Below are positions 9,837-17,727 of a DNA stretch of 64,000 nucleotides, piece by piece (the stretch's first letter is position 1; each line of letters starts with the position of its first letter). Source of the DNA: Ga0077527 sp964433345 (lineage in GTDB: Bacteria > Pseudomonadota > Gammaproteobacteria > Burkholderiales > SG8-41); NCBI GenBank assembly GCA_964433345.1, contig CAYSQJ010000011.1, forward strand, positions 15,906-79,905, written 5' to 3'. The translations under genes were made by a program, and so were the position numbers. The notes beneath the pieces were generated by a model. It ran no database searches. It was not told the DNA's origin and saw nothing but the letters and a program-made list of their open reading frames with translations.

Positions 9837-10363
9837 TTGCTGGCCTCCTGTTCTTGCAGTTGCAGTGCCTGGTCCTTCTCTTCCCAGTTACCGCTACTGT
9901 CCTGAACGATTTCCTTGAGTTTGATGTCTGTTTCCGTGATACCGACGATACGGCCGAAATTCTGGCCGAGGTAATTGCCCGAACTCACTCGATAGAGGCC
10001 CTTGTCGGGTGCGCGCACCAGGGCATACATCTGCCCCTTCTGTTGCAGCGTTCCAACCATCGCCAGGTTTTCCAGGGGGAAGGCTTCCAGCGCCTCGCGC
10101 GGACGGTTAAGGTCAGGCTGCAGGCCGCCCTTGGCTGCGGATTTCGGGGGCTCGATCTTGCGCGGCTTGAACGGGTCCGTCAGATCGTACGCGTCGTAGG
10201 CGAAAGGCTCATAGGGTTTCACTTCCGGCAGGGGCGGGATGCGGCCTCCCTGCATCTTGTCCGATTCCCTGACGAATTCCCGAAGGTCGGAATGTTCCTC
10301 GCTGCCACAGGAGGCAAGGGCAACCGTGCTGAGCGCCGCGATCAGAATCAATCTCGGTTTCAT
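9833..10363 (-). CDS. pilP: Type IV pilus lipoprotein PilP
   Basis: Inner-membrane lipoprotein that links the PilMNO platform to the PilQ secretin. The 176-residue product has a lipoprotein signal with lipobox LASC (Cys19), a flexible proline-rich linker, and a C-terminal beta-sandwich (about residues 90-165) with the typical LENLAMVGTLQQKGQMYALV and KGLYRVSSGNYLGQNFGRI strands. It overlaps pilQ and pilO by four bases each, so the operon is translationally coupled. Confidence 0.94.
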   Translation of the reverse strand: MKPRLILIAALSTVALASCGSEEHSDLREFVRESDKMQGGRIPPLPEVKPYEPFAYDAYDLTDPFKPRKIEPPKSAAKGGLQPDLNRPREALEAFPLENLAMVGTLQQKGQMYALVRAPDKGLYRVSSGNYLGQNFGRIVGITETDIKLKEIVQDSSGNWEEKDQALQLQEQEASK

Positions 10364-10983
10364 TTTCTGGCTCCCGGCGCCGGCTTCTTCCTTGCCGCGG
10401 CAATTTCGGCTTCGTCGAGATAGCGGAAAGTCTTGGCGGTGGCATCCAGCGTCAATCCGTCCTTCGCTGCCGCCAGCGCGATGTCGTTCAGGGTCACGAT
10501 CCTGGACAGTCTGCCGATATCGCTCGCGAATGCCCCGAGGTCGTGGTAATTGCCGGTGACGCGAATGGTGATCGGAAGTTCGGCGTAGAAGTCACGCATC
10601 GTTTCCTGGGCTGCGGGGCGGAACAGCTCAAACTGTAGGCCGCGGCCCAGCCCCGCCTGGTTGATATCCGTCAGCAAGGCGTCCATTTCGGATTTTCCCG
10701 GCAACTGCTTGAGCAGCGCCCCGAACTGCGATTCGATGTCCACCAGCTGCTTGCGATAGGCAGGCAGGTCGATCGCCTGTTTCTTCTTGCTGAGGAAGGT
10801 GCTGCGCAACTGTTCCTCTTTGGCCCGGGCTTCGTCGATTTGCGCCATCTGGTCCTGCCAGTCGAACCAGTACGCTGCAAACACCAGCAGGAGCAACAGT
10901 CCGAGGAGGACGCCGAATTTCGGCAGAATCGGCCAGCTGCCGATCTTCTTCGGGTCGAGGCGTTTGAGTTCGTCGAGGGTCAT
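10360..10983 (-). CDS. pilO: Type IV pilus inner-membrane protein PilO
   Basis: Bitopic protein of the pilus alignment complex; forms heterodimers with PilN. The 207 residues have a short cytoplasmic N-terminus (MTLDELKRLDPKKIGSWP), one membrane helix (about 24-42), a coiled coil (about 45-95) and a ferredoxin-like periplasmic domain. The C-terminal tail is basic (KKPAPGARK). It lies three bases after pilN and overlaps pilP. Confidence 0.93.
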   Translation of the reverse strand: MTLDELKRLDPKKIGSWPILPKFGVLLGLLLLLVFAAYWFDWQDQMAQIDEARAKEEQLRSTFLSKKKQAIDLPAYRKQLVDIESQFGALLKQLPGKSEMDALLTDINQAGLGRGLQFELFRPAAQETMRDFYAELPITIRVTGNYHDLGAFASDIGRLSRIVTLNDIALAAAKDGLTLDATAKTFRYLDEAEIAAARKKPAPGARK

Positions 10984-10986
10984 GAT

Positions 10987-11568
10987 CTAGCCCTTCCTGC
11001 CGCTTTTCTTGTCGTCGGATTCGGTGGCGCGTACCACATCGATGTTCATCGTGAACTCGTTGATGCGGGACCCGCCAACCGTCGCGGCCTTGATTTCGAC
11101 AAGATTGGCATTCTGGATGTAGAGGGAGCCCTCCAGGTTGCGCATCAGTGTCGAGACCCGCGCCTGGGACTGCGTGTATCCGCTGATGGCGACCTTGGTT
11201 CCGGTCTGCTTGATGGATTTCAGGTACATGCCGTCGGGAAGTTGGCGGATCAGCTGGTCCATCAGGTGCACGACTTCGGCGCGGTTGCTCTGCAGTGTTT
11301 CGACAACCTGTTTGCGTTTCAGCAGCGCCGCGGTCTGCTCCTTGAGCTTGTTGATTTCCGCGATTTCCTTGTCGAGCTTGACGATCTCGTCCGACAGGTA
11401 CTTGTTTCGTGCTTCCTGGTTGGTGAACTGGCCGTCAAGGTAGGAGTGCACGGCAAACCAGATCACCGCGCCCAGGACAACCACGGCGCCAAGCATTGCG
11501 AAAAACTGCTGCTGCTGCTGCTTGCGCCGCATCTCCCGATGCGGCAGCAGGTTGATGCGAGTGGTCAT
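10987..11568 (-). CDS. pilN: Type IV pilus assembly protein PilN
   Basis: Partner of PilO; its cytoplasmic N-terminus binds the actin-like PilM. The 193-residue protein starts with the diagnostic INLLPHRE motif at residues 5-12, followed by a run of five glutamines, one membrane helix (about 23-42), a coiled coil and a periplasmic domain. It overlaps pilM by four bases. The Gln run is encoded by near-identical CAG codons and could vary in length between strains. Confidence 0.94.
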   Translation of the reverse strand: MTTRINLLPHREMRRKQQQQQFFAMLGAVVVLGAVIWFAVHSYLDGQFTNQEARNKYLSDEIVKLDKEIAEINKLKEQTAALLKRKQVVETLQSNRAEVVHLMDQLIRQLPDGMYLKSIKQTGTKVAISGYTQSQARVSTLMRNLEGSLYIQNANLVEIKAATVGGSRINEFTMNIDVVRATESDDKKSGRKG

Positions 11569-12671
11569 TTGTCAAACCTCCGCATGGCAAGGCCGCAGGC
11601 AACCATCAGCGAGGGTGCGTCCTGTTTGAGGCCCTTTTCGCGGATGCGGTTGGACAGGGCCATGCCGGAGAAAGGGTTTGCAACAGACGTTTCCACCTGG
11701 GTTCTTTTGGCGACCGCCTCGTCCATGCCGGGAATCGCCGCGCAACCGCCGGAAAGAACGATGTGATCGATCTTGTTGAACTGGGTTGATGAAAAGAAGA
11801 ACTGTATGGCCCGGGCGACTTCCTGCCCAAGGGTATCCATGAACGGAAGCAGAACCTCCGACTCGTAGTTTTCCGGAAGTCCGCCAGCGCGTTTTGCCGC
11901 CTCCGCCTCTTCTGCGGAAAGTCCGAACTTGTTCTGAATTTCCTGGGTCAGCTGTGCGCCGCCGAAAGGCTGTTCGCGCATGTACACCGACTGGTCGTTG
12001 CGCAACACATTGACGTTCATTGTCGATGCGCCGATATCGACGACTGCGATGTTGAGGTCGCGGCCACGATCCGGCATGGCGGCCTCGATCAATTCGAACG
12101 CGGACTGTGCCGCGAACAGGTCGACGTCCATGACCAGGGCTTTGAGGCCCGCACCTTCGGCAACGGCCACACGATCCTCGATCTTGTCCTTGCGCGATGC
12201 GGCGATGAGCACCTCGACGTCTTCGGCGCTGTTGGGCGCAGGCCCCAGCACCTGGTAGTCGAGATTCACTTCCTCGATCGCGAACGGAATGTATTCGTTG
12301 GCAGCCCGCTCGACGTCCATTTCGAGGTCGTCTTCGGTTTGCCCGGCCGGAACCAGCACCTTTTTGCTGATGACGGCGGCGTTGGGCAACGCCAGTGCGA
12401 GGCTCTTCAAGTTGCTGCCCAGACGCTTGTGGCAACGCTTGACCGCCTCGATCACGGCATCAAGGTTGTTGATGTTGCCTTCCACCACCGATTCGCTGGG
12501 CAAGGGTTCGATGGCATAGCGCTCCAGCCGGTAAACGCCCTTGCCGGCATCGGCTATTTCAACCATCTTGACGGCGGAAGAGCTGATATCGGCGCCGATC
12601 AATGGCGGCATCTTGGGCTTGAACCAGCCTTCGATGGCGTCAAAGTTTATATTGAATTTTCCTTTGGCCAT
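11565..12671 (-). CDS. pilM: Type IV pilus actin-like protein PilM
   Basis: Cytoplasmic FtsA/actin-like ATP-binding protein that anchors the pilus machine by holding the PilN tail. The 368 residues show the phosphate-1 loop (IGADISSSAVKMVEI), the phosphate-2 loop (VVDIGASTMNVNVLRN) and the adenosine motif (IVLSGGCAAIPGMDEAV). First gene of the pil operon, read from a promoter at 12708-12736. Confidence 0.95.
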   Translation of the reverse strand: MAKGKFNINFDAIEGWFKPKMPPLIGADISSSAVKMVEIADAGKGVYRLERYAIEPLPSESVVEGNINNLDAVIEAVKRCHKRLGSNLKSLALALPNAAVISKKVLVPAGQTEDDLEMDVERAANEYIPFAIEEVNLDYQVLGPAPNSAEDVEVLIAASRKDKIEDRVAVAEGAGLKALVMDVDLFAAQSAFELIEAAMPDRGRDLNIAVVDIGASTMNVNVLRNDQSVYMREQPFGGAQLTQEIQNKFGLSAEEAEAAKRAGGLPENYESEVLLPFMDTLGQEVARAIQFFFSSTQFNKIDHIVLSGGCAAIPGMDEAVAKRTQVETSVANPFSGMALSNRIREKGLKQDAPSLMVACGLAMRRFDK

Positions 12672-12707
12672 ATGTTCTTAGCGCGAACTCCCCACAACTT
12701 ACTTTAG

Positions 12708-12736
12708 ACAGTAGCAGCAACCTTTTATTGTGTAAA
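12708..12736 (-). promoter_or_regulatory. Sigma-70 promoter of the pilMNOPQ operon
   Basis: Minus-strand TTTACA (12736-12731) and TACTGT (12713-12708) with a 17-base spacer, 37 bases before the pilM ATG. It is a good match in spacing and key bases, and lies in the AT-rich divergent region between pilM and the penicillin-binding protein. Confidence 0.6.
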
Positions 12737-12750
12737 GGATTTGTGCTGCG

Positions 12751-12779
12751 TTCCCTTTGCGGTTCGATCCACCTATAAT
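12751..12779 (+). promoter_or_regulatory. Possible promoter of the penicillin-binding protein gene
   Basis: A perfect TATAAT lies at 12774-12779 with only a weak TTCCCT 17 bases upstream (12751-12756). The start codon is 122 bases further on, so the leader would be long. The -10 is convincing, the -35 is not. Confidence 0.4.
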
Positions 12780-12901
12780 GCTGCGGCGACACTTGCTACT
12801 GTGCAGTATTTTTGCCGTACTGGCAATAAGATTTTGCATTAGATGTGGCGCGTAACCCACAGATTAATTTGACTTTTTTCACAAAAGCAGTTTTCCACTA
12901 G

Positions 12902-15211
12902 ATGTCTGTTCGTTGGTGGGCATTCCCACTATTACTAGTGTTTTTGCTGGCTGCCGCAGGAAGCCTGGTCCTCGGTTTTGCCGCCGTCGTCATCTATCCG
13001 ACGCTGCCGACGCTCGATGTTCTGACCGATTACCAGCCCAAAATCCCGCTGCGCATCTACAGCGCCGACGGCCTGCTGATCGGCGAATTCGGCGAGGAAC
13101 GCCGGGCAGTGGTCTCGCTGGACCAGGTTCCCAAAACCCTGGTGGATGCCATAGTCGCCGCCGAGGACGAGCGGTTTTACCAGCACGGCGGCGTTGATTA
13201 TGTCGGCGTCGCCCGCGCTGCATTGTCGAATTTCGCATCCGGTGGCGTGCGCCAGGGAGCTTCGACGATCACCATGCAGGTTGCGCGCAATTTTTTCCTG
13301 ACCAAGGAAAAAACGCTGACCCGCAAGTTCAACGAGATGCTGCTTGCCTTCAAGATCGAGTCCAGCCTGAGCAAGCAGCAGATTCTCGAGCTCTATATCA
13401 ACCAGATCTATCTCGGGCAGCGGGCATATGGTTTTGCCGCAGCCGCGCAAATCTACTACGGCAGACCCCTTGCCCAGCTGACGATTGCCGAGCACGCCAT
13501 GCTCGCCGGTTTGCCCAAGGCGCCGTCACGGTTCAATCCAGTGAGCAATCCCGCCCGCGCAAAGCTCCGTCAGCAGTACGTGCTGGGGCGCATGCGCGAA
13601 CTCGGCATGATCAGCCAAGAGCAGTTTGCCTCGGCGGCCACCGCTGTGCCCACGGTCCGCCAGTCGCTCAACGATTTTCCGGTGCGGGCCGACTTTTTTG
13701 CCGAGATGGTGCGGGCACAGATGTTCGAACGCTTCGGCGAAGCGGCTTACACGAAGGGCTTGCGCGTTTACACCACGCTGCTCTCGGATCACCAGCGTGC
13801 GGCATACCAGGCCCTGCGCAAGGGCCTGATCGACTACGACCGAAGGCAGGGTTATCGCGGTCCGGAAGCCCATGCCGATCTTTCCGGCGAACTGACCGAC
13901 GAGCGTCTCGAAGACGCCCTGCACGACTATTCCGACAGCGATGACCTTCTTGTGGCCATCGTGCTTGACGCCGCGCCGAAGCAGGTTCGCGTCTACCGTC
14001 CGGGCGGCGAGCGTATCGTCATTGCCGAGGACGGACTGAAATTCGCTGCCCGCATGCTGGGTGAAAAAGCGGCACCCAACCAGCGGATCCGTCGCGGCGC
14101 CATCGTGCGCATCACGAAGGACGAAAAAGAACGCTGGCACCTGACGCAGATTCCGGGTGCGGAATCGGCACTGGTTTCGGCGGATCCGCGAACCGGTGCC
14201 ATCCGCGCACTGGTCGGCGGATTCGATTTCAACCGCAACCAGTTCAACCACGTTACCCAGGCCATGCGCCAGCCGGGCTCGAGTTTCAAGCCCTTTGTGT
14301 ATTCCGCGGCGCTGGAGAAGGGCTTTACCGCGGCCACCGTGATCAATGATGCGCCGCTCACCTTCACCGCGGCACAGACCGGCTCCGAGCCCTGGGAACC
14401 GAAAAACTACGACGGCAAGTTTGACGGACCGATGCGTCTGCGTACAGCACTCGCCAAATCGAAGAACCTGGTGTCGGTGCGCATCCTGCAGGCAATCACG
14501 CCGCAGTACGCCCAGGATTACATCGGCCGTTTCGGTTTCGATCCCAAGCTGCATCCGCCGTACCTCACTATGGCTTTGGGCGCAGGCACGGTGACGCCAC
14601 TGCAAATGCTGGGCGCCTACTCCGTGTTTGCCAACGGCGGCTACCGTGTGACGCCGCAGTTCATCGAGCGCGTCGAGGATGGCAAGGGCAATGTACTGCT
14701 GGTCAACCAGCCCCAGGTTGCCGGGGAATCGGCGGAGCGGGTTATCGATGCCCGCAACGCCTTCATCATGTCGAGCATCATGCGCGACGTCGTGCGTTCG
14801 GGCACAGCCACCCGGGCGATGCGTCTCAAGCGAGGCGACCTTGCGGGCAAGACCGGCACAACCAACGAGTTTGTCGATGCGTGGTTCTGCGGCTTCCACC
14901 CCGGCCTGGTCGCCGTGGCATGGATAGGTTTTGATCAGCCGAAAACCCTCGGCCGCAACGCAACCGGTGGCAGCACGGCGCTGCCGATCTGGATCGATTA
15001 CATGGCGGTTGCGTTGAAGAATGTGCCGGAAGAGGCATTTACTCCCCCTGCGGGAGTCATCTCGATGCAGGTGGATCCCGACACCGGCGTTCGCAGCGTG
15101 GCGGACGGCATCAGCGAGTATTTCTACCAGGAGTTTCCTGCTCCCGACCATGCCGAGTTGCTGCCGGGTTCCGAAAAGCTGCCGGAAGAGGCGCGAAACC
15201 AGCTGTTTTAG
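12902..15211 (+). CDS. mrcA: Class A penicillin-binding protein 1A
   Basis: Bifunctional murein synthase: polymerises lipid II and cross-links the stem peptides in the periplasm. The 769 residues have an N-terminal membrane anchor (about 7-32), a GT51 glycosyltransferase domain with catalytic Glu88 in AAEDERFYQHGG, an OB-like insert (about 330-420), and a transpeptidase domain with Ser460-x-x-Lys463 (SSFK), Ser520-Lys-Asn522 and Lys650-Thr-Gly652. All catalytic motifs are intact. Placement divergent from pilMNOPQ is classical for beta- and gammaproteobacteria (ponA). It is followed after eight bases by a small gene of unknown role. Confidence 0.96.
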   Translation: MSVRWWAFPLLLVFLLAAAGSLVLGFAAVVIYPTLPTLDVLTDYQPKIPLRIYSADGLLIGEFGEERRAVVSLDQVPKTLVDAIVAAEDERFYQHGGVDYVGVARAALSNFASGGVRQGASTITMQVARNFFLTKEKTLTRKFNEMLLAFKIESSLSKQQILELYINQIYLGQRAYGFAAAAQIYYGRPLAQLTIAEHAMLAGLPKAPSRFNPVSNPARAKLRQQYVLGRMRELGMISQEQFASAATAVPTVRQSLNDFPVRADFFAEMVRAQMFERFGEAAYTKGLRVYTTLLSDHQRAAYQALRKGLIDYDRRQGYRGPEAHADLSGELTDERLEDALHDYSDSDDLLVAIVLDAAPKQVRVYRPGGERIVIAEDGLKFAARMLGEKAAPNQRIRRGAIVRITKDEKERWHLTQIPGAESALVSADPRTGAIRALVGGFDFNRNQFNHVTQAMRQPGSSFKPFVYSAALEKGFTAATVINDAPLTFTAAQTGSEPWEPKNYDGKFDGPMRLRTALAKSKNLVSVRILQAITPQYAQDYIGRFGFDPKLHPPYLTMALGAGTVTPLQMLGAYSVFANGGYRVTPQFIERVEDGKGNVLLVNQPQVAGESAERVIDARNAFIMSSIMRDVVRSGTATRAMRLKRGDLAGKTGTTNEFVDAWFCGFHPGLVAVAWIGFDQPKTLGRNATGGSTALPIWIDYMAVALKNVPEEAFTPPAGVISMQVDPDTGVRSVADGISEYFYQEFPAPDHAELLPGSEKLPEEARNQLF

Positions 15212-15219
15212 GAGTACCG

Positions 15220-15822
15220 ATGTCCAGAGAGCGGGGCCGTGACGACACACGCCGCGCGATTGCAGTTCATGCGGCGCGGTTGATGGCGCAGGACGGCATC
15301 GAGGATCATGGCCTGGCCAAGCGCAAGGCAGCAAAGCTGCTGGGCGTTCCGGATGCGCGGCGATTGCCCAACAATGACGAGATTGATGCAGCGCTGCGCG
15401 AGTACCGCGGCATTTACCGTGACGAATCACAGGACAGGCGGCTGCGCGGATTGCGCGAGCAGGCGTTGCGCGCGATGCGCGAGTTCGCGGGTTTTGATCC
15501 CCACCTCACGGGTTCGGTGCTGTCCGGCAGCGCAGGCCCCTACGCAGTGATTAACCTGCAGCTGTACGCCGACAACCCGAAGGCGGTTGAGCTGCTCCTG
15601 ATCGATCGCGGCATTGCCTACAAAACGGGTGAAAGGCGGCTGTACGCCGGCAATGAACCGCGGGTGCTGCCGGTATTCGCCATCGAGGGTGACGATGCCG
15701 GTATCGAGCTGACCGTGCTCGATTCCCGGGATCTGCGCGTACCGCTGCGGGCTAGCGTCGAGGGCCGCGTCATCGAACGCGCGCGCTTGCCAGCGGTGGA
15801 AGCCTTGTTGCAGGCGCCGTGA
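15220..15822 (+). CDS. Conserved hypothetical protein, possible nucleotidyltransferase-like fold
   Basis: 200 residues, no signal peptide or membrane segment. A basic helical N-terminal part (about 1-75, RRAIAVHAARLMAQDGIEDHGLAKRKAAKLLG) resembles the first helices of TetR-type proteins but has no clear recognition helix. The second half holds GSVLSGSAGPYAVINLQLYAD, which recalls the G-S plus acidic strand of nucleotidyltransferases, though only one acidic residue is present. The ATG follows the penicillin-binding protein stop by eight bases with a GGAG site, so the two are co-transcribed and may share a cell-envelope role. Function unknown. Confidence 0.75.
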   Translation: MSRERGRDDTRRAIAVHAARLMAQDGIEDHGLAKRKAAKLLGVPDARRLPNNDEIDAALREYRGIYRDESQDRRLRGLREQALRAMREFAGFDPHLTGSVLSGSAGPYAVINLQLYADNPKAVELLLIDRGIAYKTGERRLYAGNEPRVLPVFAIEGDDAGIELTVLDSRDLRVPLRASVEGRVIERARLPAVEALLQAP

Positions 15823-15847
15823 AACGGCGTCGCGGCTGATGGCAGGT

Positions 15848-16858
15848 TCAGCTGCCGGATTCGCTGATCCAGCCTGCCGCGTCCAGCGCAAAATAAGTCA
15901 GGATGCCGTCCGCGCCCGCGCGCTTGAATGCGAGCAGCGCCTCCATCGCGCACTGCCGTTCATCGAGCCAGCCGTTTGCCGCAGCGGCTTTCAGCATCGC
16001 GTATTCGCCGCTGACCTGGTAGACGAAAGTCGGCGCCCCGAACTCATCTTTCACCCGGCGCACGATGTCCAGATAGGGCAGCCCGGGCTTGACCATCACC
16101 ATGTCGGCCCCCTCCTGCAGATCGAGGGCCACCTCGCGCAGTGCTTCGTTGCTGTTGGCCGGATCCATCTGGTAGTTGCGCTTGTCGCTTTTGCCGAGCT
16201 GCTTCCCGGAACCCACGGCATCGCGAAAGGGGCCGTAATAGCCGGAGGCGTACTTGGCCGAATACGCCATGATCCGGGTGTGGATGAATTTCCTGCGGTC
16301 CAGCGCCGCCCGGATCGCGCCGATGCGCCCGTCCATCATGTCGGAAGGCGCGACGATATCGACCCCTGCGGCTGCGCAGACCAGGGCCTGCTTCTCGAGG
16401 ACGGCCACGGTTTCGTCGTTGAGTACATAGCCGCTGTCGTCGATCACGCCATCCTGTCCGTGGGTGGTATACGGATCCAGCGCGATATCGGTAATCAGGC
16501 CGAGATCGGGAAAATGCTTCTTCAGCGCGGAAACCGCGCGCGGCACCAGCCCCTTGGGATTGACTGCTTCACGGCCGTCCGCGGACTTCAGTCCGCTTTC
16601 GATGGCCGGAAACAGGGCGATGGCCGGGATGCCGGCGCGGACACAGGTTTCAGCGAGGCGGATCAGGCGGTCTATGGTGTAGCGACGCACACCGGGCATG
16701 GAATCCACATCCACTTCGCGGTTTTTGCCGTCGATGACAAACACCGGGTAAATCAGGTCATCCGTGGACAAGCGATGCTCGCGCATCAGGCGCCGCGAAA
16801 ATTCGTCCCTGCGCATGCGGCGCATGCGTACTTCTGGATACTTGCCGGTCAGAGACAT
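15848..16858 (-). CDS. hemB: Delta-aminolevulinic acid dehydratase (porphobilinogen synthase)
   Basis: Condenses two 5-aminolevulinate molecules into porphobilinogen for haem synthesis. The 336 residues contain both Schiff-base lysines, Lys202 in AYSAKYASGYYGPF and Lys257 in MVKPGLPYLD. The metal segment reads DIALDPYTTHGQDG, without the cysteines of zinc enzymes, so this is the magnesium-dependent type. Haem supply fits the adjacent cytochrome c genes. A hairpin (16880-16899, arms CGGGCAG/CTGCCCG) lies in the leader about 20 bases before the ATG. Confidence 0.96.
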   Translation of the reverse strand: MSLTGKYPEVRMRRMRRDEFSRRLMREHRLSTDDLIYPVFVIDGKNREVDVDSMPGVRRYTIDRLIRLAETCVRAGIPAIALFPAIESGLKSADGREAVNPKGLVPRAVSALKKHFPDLGLITDIALDPYTTHGQDGVIDDSGYVLNDETVAVLEKQALVCAAAGVDIVAPSDMMDGRIGAIRAALDRRKFIHTRIMAYSAKYASGYYGPFRDAVGSGKQLGKSDKRNYQMDPANSNEALREVALDLQEGADMVMVKPGLPYLDIVRRVKDEFGAPTFVYQVSGEYAMLKAAAANGWLDERQCAMEALLAFKRAGADGILTYFALDAAGWISESGS

Positions 16859-16934
16859 AGCGCTAACACCTTGGAAATACGGGCAGTTTTTCCTGCCCGT
16901 GAGCCCGGGAACTTATGCCGATTATAGCCGTCTG

Positions 16935-17046
16935 ATGTTTCAGATAGCTTAGGCTGTCTCCCGCTTCTCCTCCCTGAGCGGGTGCCTTAATCCTAATTAA
17001 GGCTCTTTGCCCCCGGTTTACTCCCCTTATAACCGGGGGCTTTTTA
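16935..17046 (+). ncRNA. Probable structured small RNA with C-rich (anti-Shine-Dalgarno) loops
   Basis: Three hairpins stand in a row on the plus strand between hemB and engB, both on the other strand. Hairpin 1 is CCCGCT/AGCGGG (16960-16982) with CTCCTCC in its loop. Hairpin 2 is GCCTTAAT/ATTAAGGC (16984-17003). Hairpin 3 is GCCCCCGGTT/AACCGGGGGC (17009-17040) with ACTCCCC in its loop, followed by TTTTT, a textbook terminator. No plus-strand gene lies upstream to need a terminator. From memory, a betaproteobacterial toxic small RNA family with exposed anti-Shine-Dalgarno loops exists in Rfam; whether this belongs to it is inference. The 5' end is not determined. Confidence 0.6.
17009..17045 (+). 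terminator. Intrinsic terminator (3' hairpin of the putative small RNA)
   Basis: A perfect 10-base stem (17009-17018 with 17031-17040), 12-base loop, and five T on the plus strand only. The minus side has no T run, so it does not serve engB. Confidence 0.75.
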
Positions 17047-17637
17047 TTTCTTCAGCCAGCGTGCAATCACGGCCTGCGCTTCACGCACGCCGGTTTTGTC
17101 CGTGCCGGAAAAAATCTGCGCAGTCGCGTCACCCGGATGGCGGGCAAGTTCGGCGCGGGTCTGTCGCAACATGGCCTCTGCATCCCGCCGGTTGAGCTTG
17201 TCGGACTTGGTCAACAGCACGTGCACAGGTTTGTTGCTGGGCGCCAGCCAGGCCAGCAACTGCCGGTCGAGTTCAGTTAGTCCGCGCCGAATGTCAACAA
17301 TAATTATCAATAAAATCAATGAGTTACGGTTAGATATGTAAGTGCCAATTAACTCGTCCCAGCGCTCCTGTTCAGGACGCGGAACCTTGGCGTAGCCATA
17401 TCCGGGCAGATCCACCAGCGAGCAGTGATTGCCCATGTCAAAAAAATTGATGGCCTGGGTTCGCCCCGGAGTCTTGCTGACAAAGGCCAGTTTTTTCCGG
17501 TTCGCCAGTGCGTTGATGGCGGTCGACTTGCCGGCATTGGAACGACCGGCGAACGCGACCTCGGCACCGGTATCAGGGGGCATGTCGCCGAGCTGGTGCA
17601 CGGCATAACGGAACTCGAGTTGCGAAAACAGGGACAC
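17044..17637 (-). CDS. engB: Ribosome biogenesis GTPase EngB (YsxC)
   Basis: Essential small GTPase needed for late 50S subunit assembly. The 197 residues show G1 GRSNAGKST, G2 threonine in KTPGRTQ, G3 DLPGYG, G4 TKSD and G5 FSGTDKTG. The core region encoded by 17287-17352 is strikingly AT-rich (LILLIIIVDIRRG) compared with the GC-rich remainder, and contains an exact IHF-type consensus. It is divergent from cytochrome c4. The frame is intact and the motif order normal, so the gene should be functional. Confidence 0.95.
   Translation of the reverse strand: MSLFSQLEFRYAVHQLGDMPPDTGAEVAFAGRSNAGKSTAINALANRKKLAFVSKTPGRTQAINFFDMGNHCSLVDLPGYGYAKVPRPEQERWDELIGTYISNRNSLILLIIIVDIRRGLTELDRQLLAWLAPSNKPVHVLLTKSDKLNRRDAEAMLRQTRAELARHPGDATAQIFSGTDKTGVREAQAVIARWLKK
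17306..17326 (+). repeat. AT-rich 21-base repeat with IHF-like core, copy 1 (inside engB)
   Basis: ATCAATAAAATCAAT followed by two free bases and GTTA. The same string occurs on the minus strand at 37330-37310. AATCAATGAGTTA (17314-17326) fits the IHF consensus WATCAANNNNTTR exactly. It lies in coding sequence, in an island of low GC. Confidence 0.55.
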
Positions 17638-17679
17638 AGCGCATTATCGCCCGACACAGGCGGCCGCGGCGCGAAATAC

Positions 17680-17685
17680 TATAAA
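17680..17685 (+). promoter_or_regulatory. -10 element of the cytochrome c4 promoter
   Basis: TATAAA in the 90-base divergent region between engB and cytochrome c4, about 42 bases before the ATG. No convincing -35 is seen at the right distance. Confidence 0.4.
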
Positions 17686-17727
17686 ATACAACCCTTTTTT
17701 ACCGATCGCATGAACCGAGGAGTACTC

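Noticed and set aside
11507..11525. CTG repeat run in pilN as a phase-variation tract
   Set aside because: Only about five triplet units; a change in number would keep the frame, so it cannot switch the gene off.
13526..15430. 634-codon minus-strand frame opposite the penicillin-binding protein
   Set aside because: Shadow frame; the plus strand has all catalytic motifs of PBP1A.
15815..15829. Hairpin CGCCGT-GAA-ACGGCG between convergent genes as a terminator
   Set aside because: Short stem and no T run on either strand.
16880..16899. CGGGCAG/CTGCCCG hairpin before hemB as a riboswitch
   Set aside because: A single small stem-loop; no larger conserved aptamer-like structure is visible.
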